Shown: positions 1 through 6,622, counted from the first letter of the stretch. The stretch is DNA of 8,790 bases from Syntrophomonadaceae bacterium (GCA_012840625.1 DUSB01000126.1:1-8790); one strand, 5' to 3'. A program made the numbers and translations. The notes: a model not told the origin generated them from the letters alone.

Positions 1-566
1 GCCTGATAAATCCGTTCAAAAATATGCGCGGGAGGAGTGTATCTGGTTTCCCGGTCAATAATATCTTTAATTTGATCGGGATGATTTTCAATAAATTCCC
101 GGGGATACATGCGGCGAATAATGGAATCTTCATAAGCATCGCTGGAGTCTTTTCTATCATCTGTATCATCCACTTGTGGGAACGGGATATAGTGTTTTAC
201 CCCACAATGGGTAGAACACAGAATCAGGCTTGCCACTTTATGGGGATGATTGAGGGCCAGCTCCTGAGCAATCATGGCCCCCAGCGATAAGCCCATAATA
301 TGTCCCCGTTCTATGCCTACTTTATCCATTAATTCTGACAGGTCTTGAGCCATCATAGGTACACTATATTCGCTGTCCGGCGCATCACTTCTTCCCGTAC
401 CACGGTTATCCAGGAGAAGAATACGGTTTTTCCTGCTTAGAGCATGGCGAAATGAAGGAGCCCAGACATCCAGACTGGAACCCATACCGGGTATCAATAC
501 CAGCGGGGAACCACTTCCTTCTATTTCGTAGTACATGCGAATCTGGTCTACCAATGCATATGGCAT
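1..566 (-). CDS. alpha/beta-hydrolase fold protein, C-terminus cut off by window edge
   Basis: Reading leftward from the ATG at 566-564, 188 codons stay open to the window edge, so the C-terminal part is missing. The start follows an AGGGAGGA ribosome binding site (571-580 region). Visible hydrolase landmarks are an oxyanion-loop segment PGMGSS (residues 26-31), DNRGTGRSD (53-61, the usual strand-turn before the cap) and the nucleophile elbow GLSLGA (92-97), with Ser94 as likely catalytic serine. The catalytic acid and histidine would lie partly beyond the edge. The family includes 3-oxoadipate enol-lactonase-like esterases, peptidases and C-C hydrolases, so the substrate cannot be assigned. 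No signal peptide is visible, so it is probably cytoplasmic. It is divergent from the YkuS-family gene, with a 192-bp shared upstream region. The fold is confident; the function is open. Confidence 0.9.
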   Translation of the reverse strand, partial: MPYALVDQIRMYYEIEGSGSPLVLIPGMGSSLDVWAPSFRHALSRKNRILLLDNRGTGRSDAPDSEYSVPMMAQDLSELMDKVGIERGHIMGLSLGAMIAQELALNHPHKVASLILCSTHCGVKHYIPFPQVDDTDDRKDSSDAYEDSIIRRMYPREFIENHPDQIKDIIDRETRYTPPAHIFERIYQ

Positions 567-758
567 ATAAATCCTCCCTTTATTACTTCCTCATATTACT
601 AGCTACCATTTTATCCAATTTTAATTTTTTCATCATGTCTGGACCCAATCTCTATATTTGATTGAGAAAATAGTTTTTATAGCAGCCTGCCAATGTATTT
701 TCTTGGTTTGTATACAGAATAATATAAATAGCTTGTAGGAAAAGATGGAGGTGACAAT

Positions 759-1007
759 ATGAACAAAATCATCGCCGTGGAAAACAACCTTAACCCGGTA
801 AAGGAGTACTTAACTGCCCGGGGATGCAAGGTGGTTTCGGTAGAATCAGCTTTACATTCCCCGGTTCACGCCGTAGTTCTTTCCGGCAGCGATGAAAATC
901 TTATGGGCATACAGAATATTAAAACAGATGCCCCGATCTTTAACGCCAGCGGACAAAGCCCCGAGGAAATCTGGAATCAGATTCAAGATCTGGAACAGAG
1001 CACATAA
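759..1007 (+). CDS. ykuS: YkuS/UPF0180 family small protein
   Basis: An 82-residue protein with the UPF0180 (YkuS of Bacillus subtilis) pattern. It has an N-terminal KIIAVENNLNPVKEYL segment, a central hydrophobic strand (HAVVLSGSDENLMGIQ, residues 37-52) and a TDAPIFNASGQSPEEIW tail, at the usual full length. The ATG sits five bases after an excellent GGAGGTGA site (747-754). The family is short, cytoplasmic and of unknown biochemical role; its alpha/beta layout resembles a small Rossmann-like or receiver-like unit, which is my inference. It lies 193 bp upstream of the UPF0261 gene on the same strand with no clear terminator between them. They could be cotranscribed, but a candidate separate promoter precedes the next gene. 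The symbol reflects family membership, not proven orthology. Confidence 0.85.
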   Translation: MNKIIAVENNLNPVKEYLTARGCKVVSVESALHSPVHAVVLSGSDENLMGIQNIKTDAPIFNASGQSPEEIWNQIQDLEQST

Positions 1008-1121
1008 ATCCTCTATCAATAAGAACAGCGTTTTATTCTCACGGTAAATTGGTCTTCCTCATGCTGGTAAACCTAGCTGTCAGTGATCTAGAATATTTTA
1101 TTCGCTGTGGGTTCAAGCTGG

Positions 1122-1150
1122 TTTAAGCCAAGCCAGGATACTAATATAAC
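1122..1150 (+). promoter_or_regulatory. candidate sigma-A promoter for the UPF0261/TIM-barrel pair
   Basis: TTTAAG (1122-1127) and TATAAC (1145-1150) are separated by 17 bases. The -10 matches the consensus at five of six positions, while the -35 is weak at three of six. A start near 1157 would leave a leader of about 44 bases before the TTG at 1201. The perfect 8-bp palindrome ACAGCTGT (1149-1156) overlaps the expected start site and could be an operator, but this is unsupported by anything else. Confidence 0.35.
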
Positions 1151-1200
1151 AGCTGTATTAAAATAATTCAGCAAGTAAACAAGGAACAGGAGGATGATTT

Positions 1201-2418
1201 TTGAAAGCTAAGGTGGTGCTCCTGGGTACGCTCGATACCAAGGGGCAGGAATTTAAGTACATTAAGGATGTAATAGAATACTCCGGAGCTCAGACTCTGG
1301 TTATCGATGCTGGAGTTATAGGCCAGCCTTTTTTTGCCCCTGATATTTCCAATGAGGAAGTAGCCCGTGCCGGAGGTACTCCGCTGCAAGAACTGCGGGC
1401 TCGCAATGATCGCGGCCTGGCTGTAGATGTAATGATGCATGGCGGTGCTCATATCGTGAAAAAACTCTATGAAGAGGGAGAAGTAGCAGCTATTATTAGT
1501 CTGGGCGGAAGTGCAGGTACAACCATAGGTACCCATGCTATGCAAGCACTGCCGGTAGGGGTGCCAAAATTAATGGTTTCTACACTGGCATCTGGAGATA
1601 CGCGGCCTTATGTGGGCGTAAAGGATGTAACCATGATGTATTCGGTGGTCGACATTTCCGGCTTAAACAGTCTTTCCCGTAAGATTCTGGGCAACGCGGC
1701 TCTGGCGATAGCAGGGATGGCCAGAGGAACTCTACCGCCAACAGTAACAGGTGAAAAACCCCTGGTGGCAGCTACGATGTTTGGTGTAACTACTCCCTGT
1801 GTAACGACTGCCCGCGAATACATGGAAGCAAAAGGCTATGAGGTACTGATCTTTCATGCCACCGGAGCAGGCGGTAAGGGCATGGAAAGCCTGATAGAAG
1901 AAGGCTTTATTCAGGGGGTACTTGATATTACCACCACCGAATGGTGTGATGAGCTGGTAGGAGGCGTTCTAAGCGCCGGGCCAAATCGCATGGAGGCTGC
2001 GGGTAAAGCAGGCATTCCGCAGGTGGTTTCAGTGGGTGCCCTGGATATGGTTAATTTTGGACCTCCCGAGACGGTTCCGGAAAAGTATAAGCAACGTCTT
2101 TTTTACCAGCATAATCCTACTGTTACCTTGATGCGTACCACAGTAGAAGAGAATAAGCAGCTGGGAAAGATCATTGCGGGAAAACTAAATGCCAGTAAAG
2201 GCCCCACTGCACTTTTTCTGCCTTTGAAGGGCGTATCCCTCATCGATATTGAAGGCCAACCCTTCTGGGATCCCGAAGCAGACCAGGCTCTCTTTGATAC
2301 TCTGCGCAGCGAAATCAATCCCCAGGTGGTGGAATTGATTGAAATGGATACTGATATTAACGACCCGGCCATGGCCAAAGCTATGGTAGATAAGCTTATC
2401 AACATGATAAAAGCATAA
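1201..2418 (+). CDS. Tm-1-like ATP-binding domain protein (UPF0261 family)
   Basis: A 405-residue protein of full family length. Recognisable UPF0261 motifs are GTLDTKG (residues 9-15), LGGSAGT (101-107), ATGAGGKGME (220-229), LDITTTE (241-247), GALDMVNFG (279-287) and HNPTVTLMRTT (304-314). The family shares its fold with the N-terminal, ATP-binding domain of tomato Tm-1, which blocks tobamovirus replication; the bacterial role is unknown. The start is TTG, seven bases after a perfect AGGAGG (1188-1193). The nearby ATG at 1195 opens a different frame and stops after five codons, so TTG is needed. The stop is followed after 18 bases by another TTG-start gene, and the pair looks like a translationally matched operon. 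No signal peptide is visible, so it is cytoplasmic. Nucleotide binding is inferred from the family, not shown here. Confidence 0.9.
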   Translation: MKAKVVLLGTLDTKGQEFKYIKDVIEYSGAQTLVIDAGVIGQPFFAPDISNEEVARAGGTPLQELRARNDRGLAVDVMMHGGAHIVKKLYEEGEVAAIISLGGSAGTTIGTHAMQALPVGVPKLMVSTLASGDTRPYVGVKDVTMMYSVVDISGLNSLSRKILGNAALAIAGMARGTLPPTVTGEKPLVAATMFGVTTPCVTTAREYMEAKGYEVLIFHATGAGGKGMESLIEEGFIQGVLDITTTEWCDELVGGVLSAGPNRMEAAGKAGIPQVVSVGALDMVNFGPPETVPEKYKQRLFYQHNPTVTLMRTTVEENKQLGKIIAGKLNASKGPTALFLPLKGVSLIDIEGQPFWDPEADQALFDTLRSEINPQVVELIEMDTDINDPAMAKAMVDKLINMIKA

Positions 2419-2436
2419 CGAAAGGAGCTGTTTTTC

Positions 2437-3267
2437 TTGGCTATTAGCAGAAAGGAAATTCTTTCCCGGATCAAGGAACAAGTTAAAATGAAAAAAGCTG
2501 TAATTGGGGCTGGTGCAGGTACGGGTATCTCAGCCAAAAGCGCTGAAGCAGGGGGTGTGGACCTGATTGTAATTTATAATTCGGGTCGCTATCGCATGGC
2601 CGGGCGCGGTTCACTGGCAGGTTTAATGCCCTATGGCGATGCTAATGCCATCGTGATGGAAATGGCCGGCGAAGTTCTACCAGTGGTAAAACATACCCCT
2701 GTGCTGGCCGGAGTTTGTGGAACTGACCCCTTTCGCTTAATGGATGTCTTCCTGCAGCAGCTGAAAGACATGGGTTTTTCAGGTGTACAGAACTTTCCAA
2801 CAGTAGGATTAATTGATGGTGTGTTTCGTCAGAATATTGAAGAAACCAATATGAGTTATGACCTGGAAGTAGATATGATCGCCAAAGCACATCAGCTGGA
2901 TATGCTTACCACACCGTATGTATTTGATGTAGATCAAGCTAAAAAAATGGCCCGGGCTGGGGCTGATATTATTGTCGCCCATATGGGACTTACCACCAAA
3001 GGAACCATTGGTGCACAAACCGCCATCACACTCGATGAAGCAGTCCAGCGTGTCCAGGATATTCACGATGCCGCTAAAGAAGTTAACAAGGATATAATGG
3101 TAATCTGTCATGGCGGTCCGATAGCTGAACCTCAGGATGCTGCCTATGTACTCTCACGTACCCAGGGCGTGATTGGATTCTTTGGCGCTTCCAGCATGGA
3201 GCGGTTGCCAACTGAAACCGCTATTACCGCCCAAGTTAAGCAGTTTAAAAATATCGCCATGAAATAA
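2437..3267 (+). CDS. TIM-barrel protein of the PEP-hydrolase (PF09370-like) family
   Basis: A 276-residue protein with the near-invariant segments of this TIM-barrel family: IYNSGRYRM (46-54), YGDAN (66-70), GVCGTDPF (92-99), NFPTVGLIDG (119-128), GADIIVAHMGLTTKG (175-189), CHGGPIAEP (224-232) and GASSMERLPTE (250-260). Database annotations call it phosphoenolpyruvate hydrolase family or IGPS-like TIM barrel, but I know of no secure physiological reaction. In plant Tm-1 and related fungal proteins this barrel is the C-terminal module after the UPF0261 module; here it is a separate gene 18 bases downstream of the UPF0261 gene. The TTG start at 2437 follows AAAGGAG (2421-2427) with nine bases between. 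A strong hairpin terminator follows the stop. The two products probably work together, perhaps as a complex (inference). Confidence 0.9.
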   Translation: MAISRKEILSRIKEQVKMKKAVIGAGAGTGISAKSAEAGGVDLIVIYNSGRYRMAGRGSLAGLMPYGDANAIVMEMAGEVLPVVKHTPVLAGVCGTDPFRLMDVFLQQLKDMGFSGVQNFPTVGLIDGVFRQNIEETNMSYDLEVDMIAKAHQLDMLTTPYVFDVDQAKKMARAGADIIVAHMGLTTKGTIGAQTAITLDEAVQRVQDIHDAAKEVNKDIMVICHGGPIAEPQDAAYVLSRTQGVIGFFGASSMERLPTETAITAQVKQFKNIAMK

Positions 3268-3280
3268 GCCCGTATGATTT

Positions 3281-3325
3281 AAAGCCTCTCTTTTTTCCGC
3301 TGGGAAAAGAGAGAGGCTTTTTAGC
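3281..3325 (+). terminator. rho-independent terminator after the TIM-barrel gene
   Basis: A long stem starts with AAAGCCTCTC (3281-3290) and closes with GAGAGGCTTT (3311-3320). It is about 18 pairs with one G-T wobble and a tight loop around 3299-3302, followed by a short T run on the plus strand. It lies 13 bases after the TIM-barrel stop. The SLH gene converges on it from the right. On the minus strand the T run after the stem is only three bases plus AT-rich sequence, so it may work less well in that direction. Confidence 0.85.
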
Positions 3326-3371
3326 ATCTATCTGCGAGCACTATAATTTTCCTGTGGTAAATCTTGCCGCT

Positions 3372-4403
3372 TTACCTGTTAATGTTTTGTCCTTTACTGG
3401 TATCTTGTAATGTATTCAAGGTTTGTATAATGGTACCTTTATCATCCCTTATGGTAAAATGGATTTCCTGTCCTGCGGGAACGGAAAATACTTGATGGGG
3501 ATAGGTTATAACCATAATCACAATGGCATCTGGAGCTGGTTCTTTATACACAAGATCTACTTTCCAGATACCCTCTTCCTGTACACAACCCTGGACAGTG
3601 AGGCTATATCCTCCAGTGCTTCTGGCTCCCATTGACAGCAGATAATAATCACGCCCCTGGTAAGTTGTCGCCGCGAGTCCGGGATAGTATTTTTGCTGTT
3701 GTACCCACTCTGAGAGCTTATCCGGCAGCTTAGACGTACATATAAGCAAAGACGATTCCTTATCCTGAAGTAGTTTGGTGATCTGGTTCGATAGTACAGC
3801 GCCTTCAGCCCGGGTCAGCCAATCATGACCGTTAAACTGATGGTTATAGCCTTTCATAATCCCCGTCTGATATACATAAAGTGCCGCGGCTTTTTCTTCC
3901 GCATCCAGGCCTGGATTTTGCAGATCAAGGGGAATCACCCGATCCACATGAGGAGGAACAACCCCTTGCAGATGCATGCACTTCTGGATTGCCATAGCAG
4001 TCTCAAATCTGCTAACAGGCTGATCAGGGCCAAAGACAGCACCACCAGCTGCCAACAATCCATATTTTCCTGCTATTGCCACCGCCTGGCTGTACCATTG
4101 GTCATCTTCTACATCGCTATAGAAATCACTGGCCTGTCCAGCCGCTTCCCCCATTGGAAAATCAAAGGTCTGCTGAAGTAATACCGCCAGTTGAGCTCTG
4201 CTTAAAACCGCATCCGGGGCAAAGGTGTTCTCATTGATTCCTTTCATAATTCCAGCTTGATAAGCTTGTGTTATTTGTGCTTCTGCCCAGTGCCCTTGAA
4301 TATCACTGAAAACTGCTTCTTCAGCCTGGACAACTCCGTCTCCCATTGGTACCAGTAAAAAGACCATAATTAATACTGTAAACAACGTGGTTCTTATTCT
4401 CAT
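3372..4403 (-). CDS. secreted S-layer-homology (SLH) protein with PrcB-like C-terminal region
   Basis: A 343-residue exported protein. The signal peptide covers roughly residues 1-27 (hydrophobic core around 6-20, probable cleavage after VQA). Three SLH repeats follow: about 31-80 (FSDIQGHWA, LSRAQ), 94-143 (FYSDVEDDQWYSQA, VSRFE) and 157-213 (degenerate start, then GIMKGYNHQF and LTRAE). SLH triplets anchor proteins non-covalently to pyruvylated cell-wall polymers. The C-terminal part (about 245-330) has a DYYLLSMGARSTGGYSLTV stretch followed by a strand-rich tail ending near VITYPHQVFSVPAG, which resembles the PrcB C-terminal domain. I see no protease active site. Translation most likely starts at the ATG at 4403-4401. 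An in-frame GTG at 4412 would add three residues but overlaps the ribosome binding site. The gene stands alone, convergent with the TIM-barrel operon. Confidence 0.88.
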   Translation of the reverse strand: MRIRTTLFTVLIMVFLLVPMGDGVVQAEEAVFSDIQGHWAEAQITQAYQAGIMKGINENTFAPDAVLSRAQLAVLLQQTFDFPMGEAAGQASDFYSDVEDDQWYSQAVAIAGKYGLLAAGGAVFGPDQPVSRFETAMAIQKCMHLQGVVPPHVDRVIPLDLQNPGLDAEEKAAALYVYQTGIMKGYNHQFNGHDWLTRAEGAVLSNQITKLLQDKESSLLICTSKLPDKLSEWVQQQKYYPGLAATTYQGRDYYLLSMGARSTGGYSLTVQGCVQEEGIWKVDLVYKEPAPDAIVIMVITYPHQVFSVPAGQEIHFTIRDDKGTIIQTLNTLQDTSKGQNINR

Positions 4404-4408
4404 ATTCT

Positions 4409-4417
4409 TCACCTCCT
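4409..4417 (-). promoter_or_regulatory. ribosome binding site that fixes the SLH gene start
   Basis: On the minus strand this is AGGAGGTGA, with eight bases from AGGAGG to the ATG at 4403. The alternative in-frame GTG (4412-4410) lies inside the site, so it cannot be served by it. Confidence 0.8.
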
Positions 4418-4430
4418 GAACTTCATTCTA

Positions 4431-4468
4431 TCTATTCTATACGTAGAGCTTCTTAATTCCTTTCACTT
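4431..4468 (-). promoter_or_regulatory. weak candidate promoter for the SLH gene
   Basis: On the minus strand a -10-like TATAGA (starting at 4441) follows a -35-like TGAAAG at 18 bases. The same stretch reads AAAGGAATT, 14 bases, ATAGAAT, which resembles the two sigma-H elements, but the 14-base spacing is longer than the usual 11-12. Neither assignment is strong. Confidence 0.25.
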
Positions 4469-4553
4469 AGAAGTATTCGCTTCCTCGCAGCTAGGCCAGC
4501 ATAATCCTTTTTGCTCCCGACAGAATAAAGGATTGAAACAAAATTTCCATAAA

Positions 4554-4580
4554 AAAAATCGCATCAAATGCGATTTTTAT
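4554..4580. terminator. perfect AT-rich palindrome, possible bidirectional terminator
   Basis: AAAAATCGCAT (4554-4564) and ATGCGATTTTT (4568-4578) form a perfect 11-bp stem with a three-base CAA loop. The stem has an A run on one side and a T run on the other, so it could terminate in either direction. No gene ends directly at it on either strand. The nearest units are the SLH gene starting leftward at 4403 and the EamA gene starting rightward at 5016, so it may insulate the two or belong to an untranslated element. Confidence 0.5.
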
Positions 4581-4582
4581 TA

Positions 4583-4778
4583 AGACCGGGTGGCGGAGAG
4601 AGTGTAACTAAACAATGATCAACCCTCTTTAGATGACAGTATTAAATGTCTAACTTATCCGTCTTACATAACCCGTCTTTCACTATTCATCTTTATTATT
4701 AAAATAAAACTCCGGGATCCTTCTAAACCTTCTGTGGGAAAAAGCAATTCATTTTGGATTCGCTCTCCGCCACCGCAC
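4583..4778. repeat. non-coding segment bounded by 12-bp perfect inverted repeats (MITE-like candidate)
   Basis: GGTGGCGGAGAG (4589-4600) returns as its exact reverse complement CTCTCCGCCACC (4763-4774). The AT-rich interior of about 160 bases has no credible reading frame. TTTTATTA occurs just outside both ends (4575-4582 and 4779-4786), as an eight-base target duplication would. However, it is separated from the repeats by six and four bases and is low-complexity. Inside, CCGTCTT is repeated at 4659-4665 and 4673-4679. The repeat arms resemble the 3' end of bacterial serine tRNAs (CTCTCCGCCA), but no tRNA fold or anticodon arm is present. It could be a miniature element, a decayed integration site or a structured RNA. 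Confidence 0.45.
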
Positions 4779-4932
4779 TTTTATTATAGAAAATTATTTT
4801 CATTATGGCATGGCAAGCTTTTTTTGTGTTGCAAATTTTTCCATGGCGTTCGAGGACTATAAGTTCCGCATTAATTTCTTTCTGCTACAGCCTGAACGGA
4901 AAAGAGCACTGCTTTCTTTACAGAAGGATTAT

Positions 4933-4954
4933 ACTGATTCAATGTCGAATCAGT
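4933..4954. repeat. operator-like inverted repeat upstream of the EamA gene
   Basis: ACTGATTC (4933-4940) and GAATCAGT (4947-4954) are perfect complements with a six-base spacer. The dyad lies about 60 bases before the EamA start codon, a typical place for a regulator site or a small leader hairpin. No regulator gene is in the window, so its partner is unknown. Confidence 0.4.
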
Positions 4955-5015
4955 GCTTTCGTGCTCAAACAGAGGGATGAACCCGGTATATTATAACTGG
5001 AAAGCAGGAATAAAA

Positions 5016-5450
5016 ATGATATATTACTATTTACCAATTGTTTTAACTGTAATTGCCAATGTTTTTTACCATATATTTCAAAAGTCAATCCCCGACAATG
5101 CCAGCCCTATCCTTTCATTGATTATAACCTATTTAACCGCTACTCTGGTATCAGCGCTGTTTTTGTTTTTTGAGTTAAAAGATACTTCCTTGCTGGCAGA
5201 ACTAAAAAAAATTAACTGGGCCAGCTTGGCCCTGGGAGTATCCATCATAGGCCTGGAACTAGGCTTTCTCCTGGCCTACCGGGTAGGCTGGAACATTAGT
5301 ATTGGAGCCTTAATCGCTAATATCACTGTATCACTATTGCTTATCCCTATTGGGATAGCCTTCTATCATGAAACCTTAACCATGCAAAGTATCGTAGGGA
5401 TCGCTTTATGTATTGGTGGGCTATTATTAATCAACACCAATATGGGATAG
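5016..5450 (+). CDS. half-size EamA/DMT-superfamily membrane protein
   Basis: A 144-residue, very hydrophobic protein with about five membrane segments (roughly 3-21, 33-52, 69-89, 96-116 and 123-141). It ends in the typical EamA-like pattern: a glutamate just before the last helix (FYHET, 117-121), then SIVGIALCIGGLLLI. Full EamA transporters have two such units of about 140 residues; single-unit members are thought to work as dimers, like small multidrug resistance proteins. The substrate is unknown. The start at 5016 follows an AGGA in GCAGGAAT six to nine bases upstream. The same frame is open further upstream to a GTG at 4953 and an ATG at 4977, but those additions are hydrophilic and poorly served by a binding site. 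It stands alone between two non-coding stretches. Confidence 0.75.
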   Translation: MIYYYLPIVLTVIANVFYHIFQKSIPDNASPILSLIITYLTATLVSALFLFFELKDTSLLAELKKINWASLALGVSIIGLELGFLLAYRVGWNISIGALIANITVSLLLIPIGIAFYHETLTMQSIVGIALCIGGLLLINTNMG

Positions 5451-5502
5451 CTTGAACCGATAAAAGCGGAGCAATTTTAACGCGACTGGCTGACAGCAAA
5501 GT

Positions 5503-5537
5503 CAGGGGGAAATCACTGGCAAAGCAATTTCCCCCTG
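5503..5537. terminator. stable hairpin between convergent genes, probable bidirectional terminator
   Basis: CAGGGGGAAAT (5503-5513) pairs perfectly with ATTTCCCCCTG (5527-5537) around a 13-base loop. A smaller hairpin, CTGAC/GTCAG, overlaps its left edge (5490-5505). It lies between the EamA stop and the crotonase stop, where a shared terminator is expected, but neither strand has a proper T run after the stem. Termination is therefore inferred from place and stability alone. Confidence 0.45.
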
Positions 5538-5578
5538 CTGGTGCGCTTAACAAAGCTACTTTTCCCTTTTGTCTTTTC

Positions 5579-6367
5579 CTAACGACCTTTAAATACTGCC
5601 TCGCGGCGTTCTACAAATGCTTTTACCCCTTCAGCAGCATCCTCACTCTGCATAATGGGCTGGATGTCCGGGAACAAACTGGCTAAAGCTGCTTTGTTCC
5701 CTTCCACCTGCGTCTGACGGGCAGAACGCAGTACAGCCTGTACCCCCAGAGGTGCCTGTTTGGAGATGTGGTGAGCCATCTCCAGAGCGCGGTCAAACTG
5801 CTGCCCGGGTTCAGTAACTTCCTGCACCAGTCCCAGCCGGTATGCTTCCTGAGCCGTCATATCATCGCCTGTTAAAAGAAAACGCATGGCATTTCCCCAG
5901 CCAATTTCCTGGAAAAGACGTACCGTAGCGCCGCCTACTGGGAAGATGCCGCGCCTGACTTCGATCTGTGCCAGGCGGAGATCTGAAGCTGCAATGCGTA
6001 CATCCGTGGTCAGAAGCATTTCAAATCCAATGGTCCAGCAGATACCCTGTGCCGCCATAACCAGAGGCTTGCTTAGCCTTCTGTCTTCATCAAGTCCAAA
6101 AGGATCAATCATATCTTCCGGTATATCAGGTAACTTACCCTCACTGAAGACACTGGCCCACTGTACCAGATCTAAACCAGCCGTGAAATGATCACCATGA
6201 GCAAAGAGGAGTCCACAGCGCAAATCCGGATCCCTGTGTAGCCGACCATAAGCTGTAGCCAGTTCCCAGTACATATCCAGATCCAGCGCGTTACGTTTTT
6301 CCGGACGGTTCATACCAATCAACAGTACATGTCCATCCTTTTCCACCGAGACTTTGTTCGTACTCAT
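5579..6367 (-). CDS. crotonase-fold enzyme (enoyl-CoA hydratase/isomerase family)
   Basis: A 262-residue protein of normal family length. It begins with the usual strand and MNRPEKRNALDLDM (19-32). The first oxyanion-hole loop is HGDHFTAGLDL (58-67) and the second is AAQGICWTIGFEMLLTTDVRIAA (105-127). Glu116 (in IGFE) aligns with the first catalytic glutamate of enoyl-CoA hydratase (Glu144 in rat) and Glu136 (in LAQIEVRRG) with the second (Glu164). Both being present fits hydratase chemistry, but crotonase specificity cannot be read from sequence. The common GGG before the first glutamate is replaced by WTIG. The ATG at 6367 follows a GGGGGA site; an in-frame GTG at 6382 is too far upstream. 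It stands alone, with no acyl-CoA dehydrogenase or thiolase nearby, so no pathway can be assigned. Confidence 0.9.
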   Translation of the reverse strand: MSTNKVSVEKDGHVLLIGMNRPEKRNALDLDMYWELATAYGRLHRDPDLRCGLLFAHGDHFTAGLDLVQWASVFSEGKLPDIPEDMIDPFGLDEDRRLSKPLVMAAQGICWTIGFEMLLTTDVRIAASDLRLAQIEVRRGIFPVGGATVRLFQEIGWGNAMRFLLTGDDMTAQEAYRLGLVQEVTEPGQQFDRALEMAHHISKQAPLGVQAVLRSARQTQVEGNKAALASLFPDIQPIMQSEDAAEGVKAFVERREAVFKGR

Positions 6368-6398
6368 ATTTATTTCCCCCACATTCTTATTTACTTAG

Positions 6399-6407
6399 TT
6401 TATACCA
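6399..6407 (-). promoter_or_regulatory. extended -10 promoter for the crotonase gene
   Basis: On the minus strand this reads TGGTATAAA, an extended -10 (TGn followed by TATAAA, five of six consensus). It has no good -35, as is common for extended -10 promoters. The predicted start near 6392 gives a leader of about 25 bases to the ATG at 6367. Confidence 0.5.
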
Positions 6408-6435
6408 TAAATTAGACCATAATTGATACTCGGAC

Positions 6436-6531
6436 CTTTTTTAAGCTTACATTATTTAGTAGCATAGGCATAAATATTCAAACTAATGTTTTATCAGTTC
6501 TGTTTTTGACCATGTTTATCTTTTTTAAGCT
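6436..6531. repeat. 12-bp direct repeat in the crotonase/Opu intergenic region
   Basis: CTTTTTTAAGCT occurs exactly at 6436-6447 and again at 6520-6531, 84 bases apart. CTAATGT is also repeated nearby (6483-6489 and 6530-6536). The copies may be regulator sites or traces of a local duplication. The stretch from about 6408 to 6670 is otherwise AT-rich and I see no gene in it. Confidence 0.3.
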
Positions 6532-6622
6532 AATGTGTAGCGACAAATTGCCTGAAGATACTTTCTCCGCCTTTATTGCTCGTAATTGCTGTGTTTAACC
6601 GTAAAAACATACCGCACTTATG

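Noticed and set aside
24..661. Plus-strand open frames at 24-290 and 452-661
   Set aside because: They lie opposite the alpha/beta hydrolase, or at its start, and have no ribosome binding site or family resemblance.
1011..1037. Weak hairpin followed by TTTTATTC after the YkuS-family gene, possible terminator
   Set aside because: The stem is AT-rich, bulged and only about eight pairs, so it is not strong enough to call a terminator.
1168..1545. Open frame on the minus strand inside the UPF0261 gene
   Set aside because: It is antisense to a well-conserved protein, has no ribosome binding site and its translation looks like no family. The same holds for the antisense frames at 1608-1823, 2103-2537, 2185-2481, 2642-2890, 2809-3111, 7534-7722, 7804-8178, 7967-8200 and 8224-8454.
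3423..4181. Plus-strand open frames at 3423-3635 and 3825-4181
   Set aside because: They are antisense to the SLH protein, whose signal peptide and repeats are unmistakable.
4503..4534. Inverted repeat AATCCTTT/AAAGGATT upstream of the SLH gene
   Set aside because: Only eight pairs with a 16-base loop in AT-rich DNA. No T run and no gene end next to it, so chance is the simpler explanation.
4589..4774. Possible tRNA or intron-split tRNA, since CGGAGAG and CTCTCCGCCA could form an acceptor stem
   Set aside because: The ends are about 180 bases apart and no D, anticodon or T arm can be found between them; group I introns are also longer than this.
4805..4996. 63-residue plus-strand open frame before the EamA gene
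   Set aside because: No ribosome binding site, no recognisable motif, and it crosses the dyad at 4933-4954 in AT-rich intergenic DNA. Composition does not look coding.
5886..6191. Plus-strand open frame opposite the crotonase gene
   Set aside because: It is the antisense shadow of the conserved crotonase core, with no start signal.
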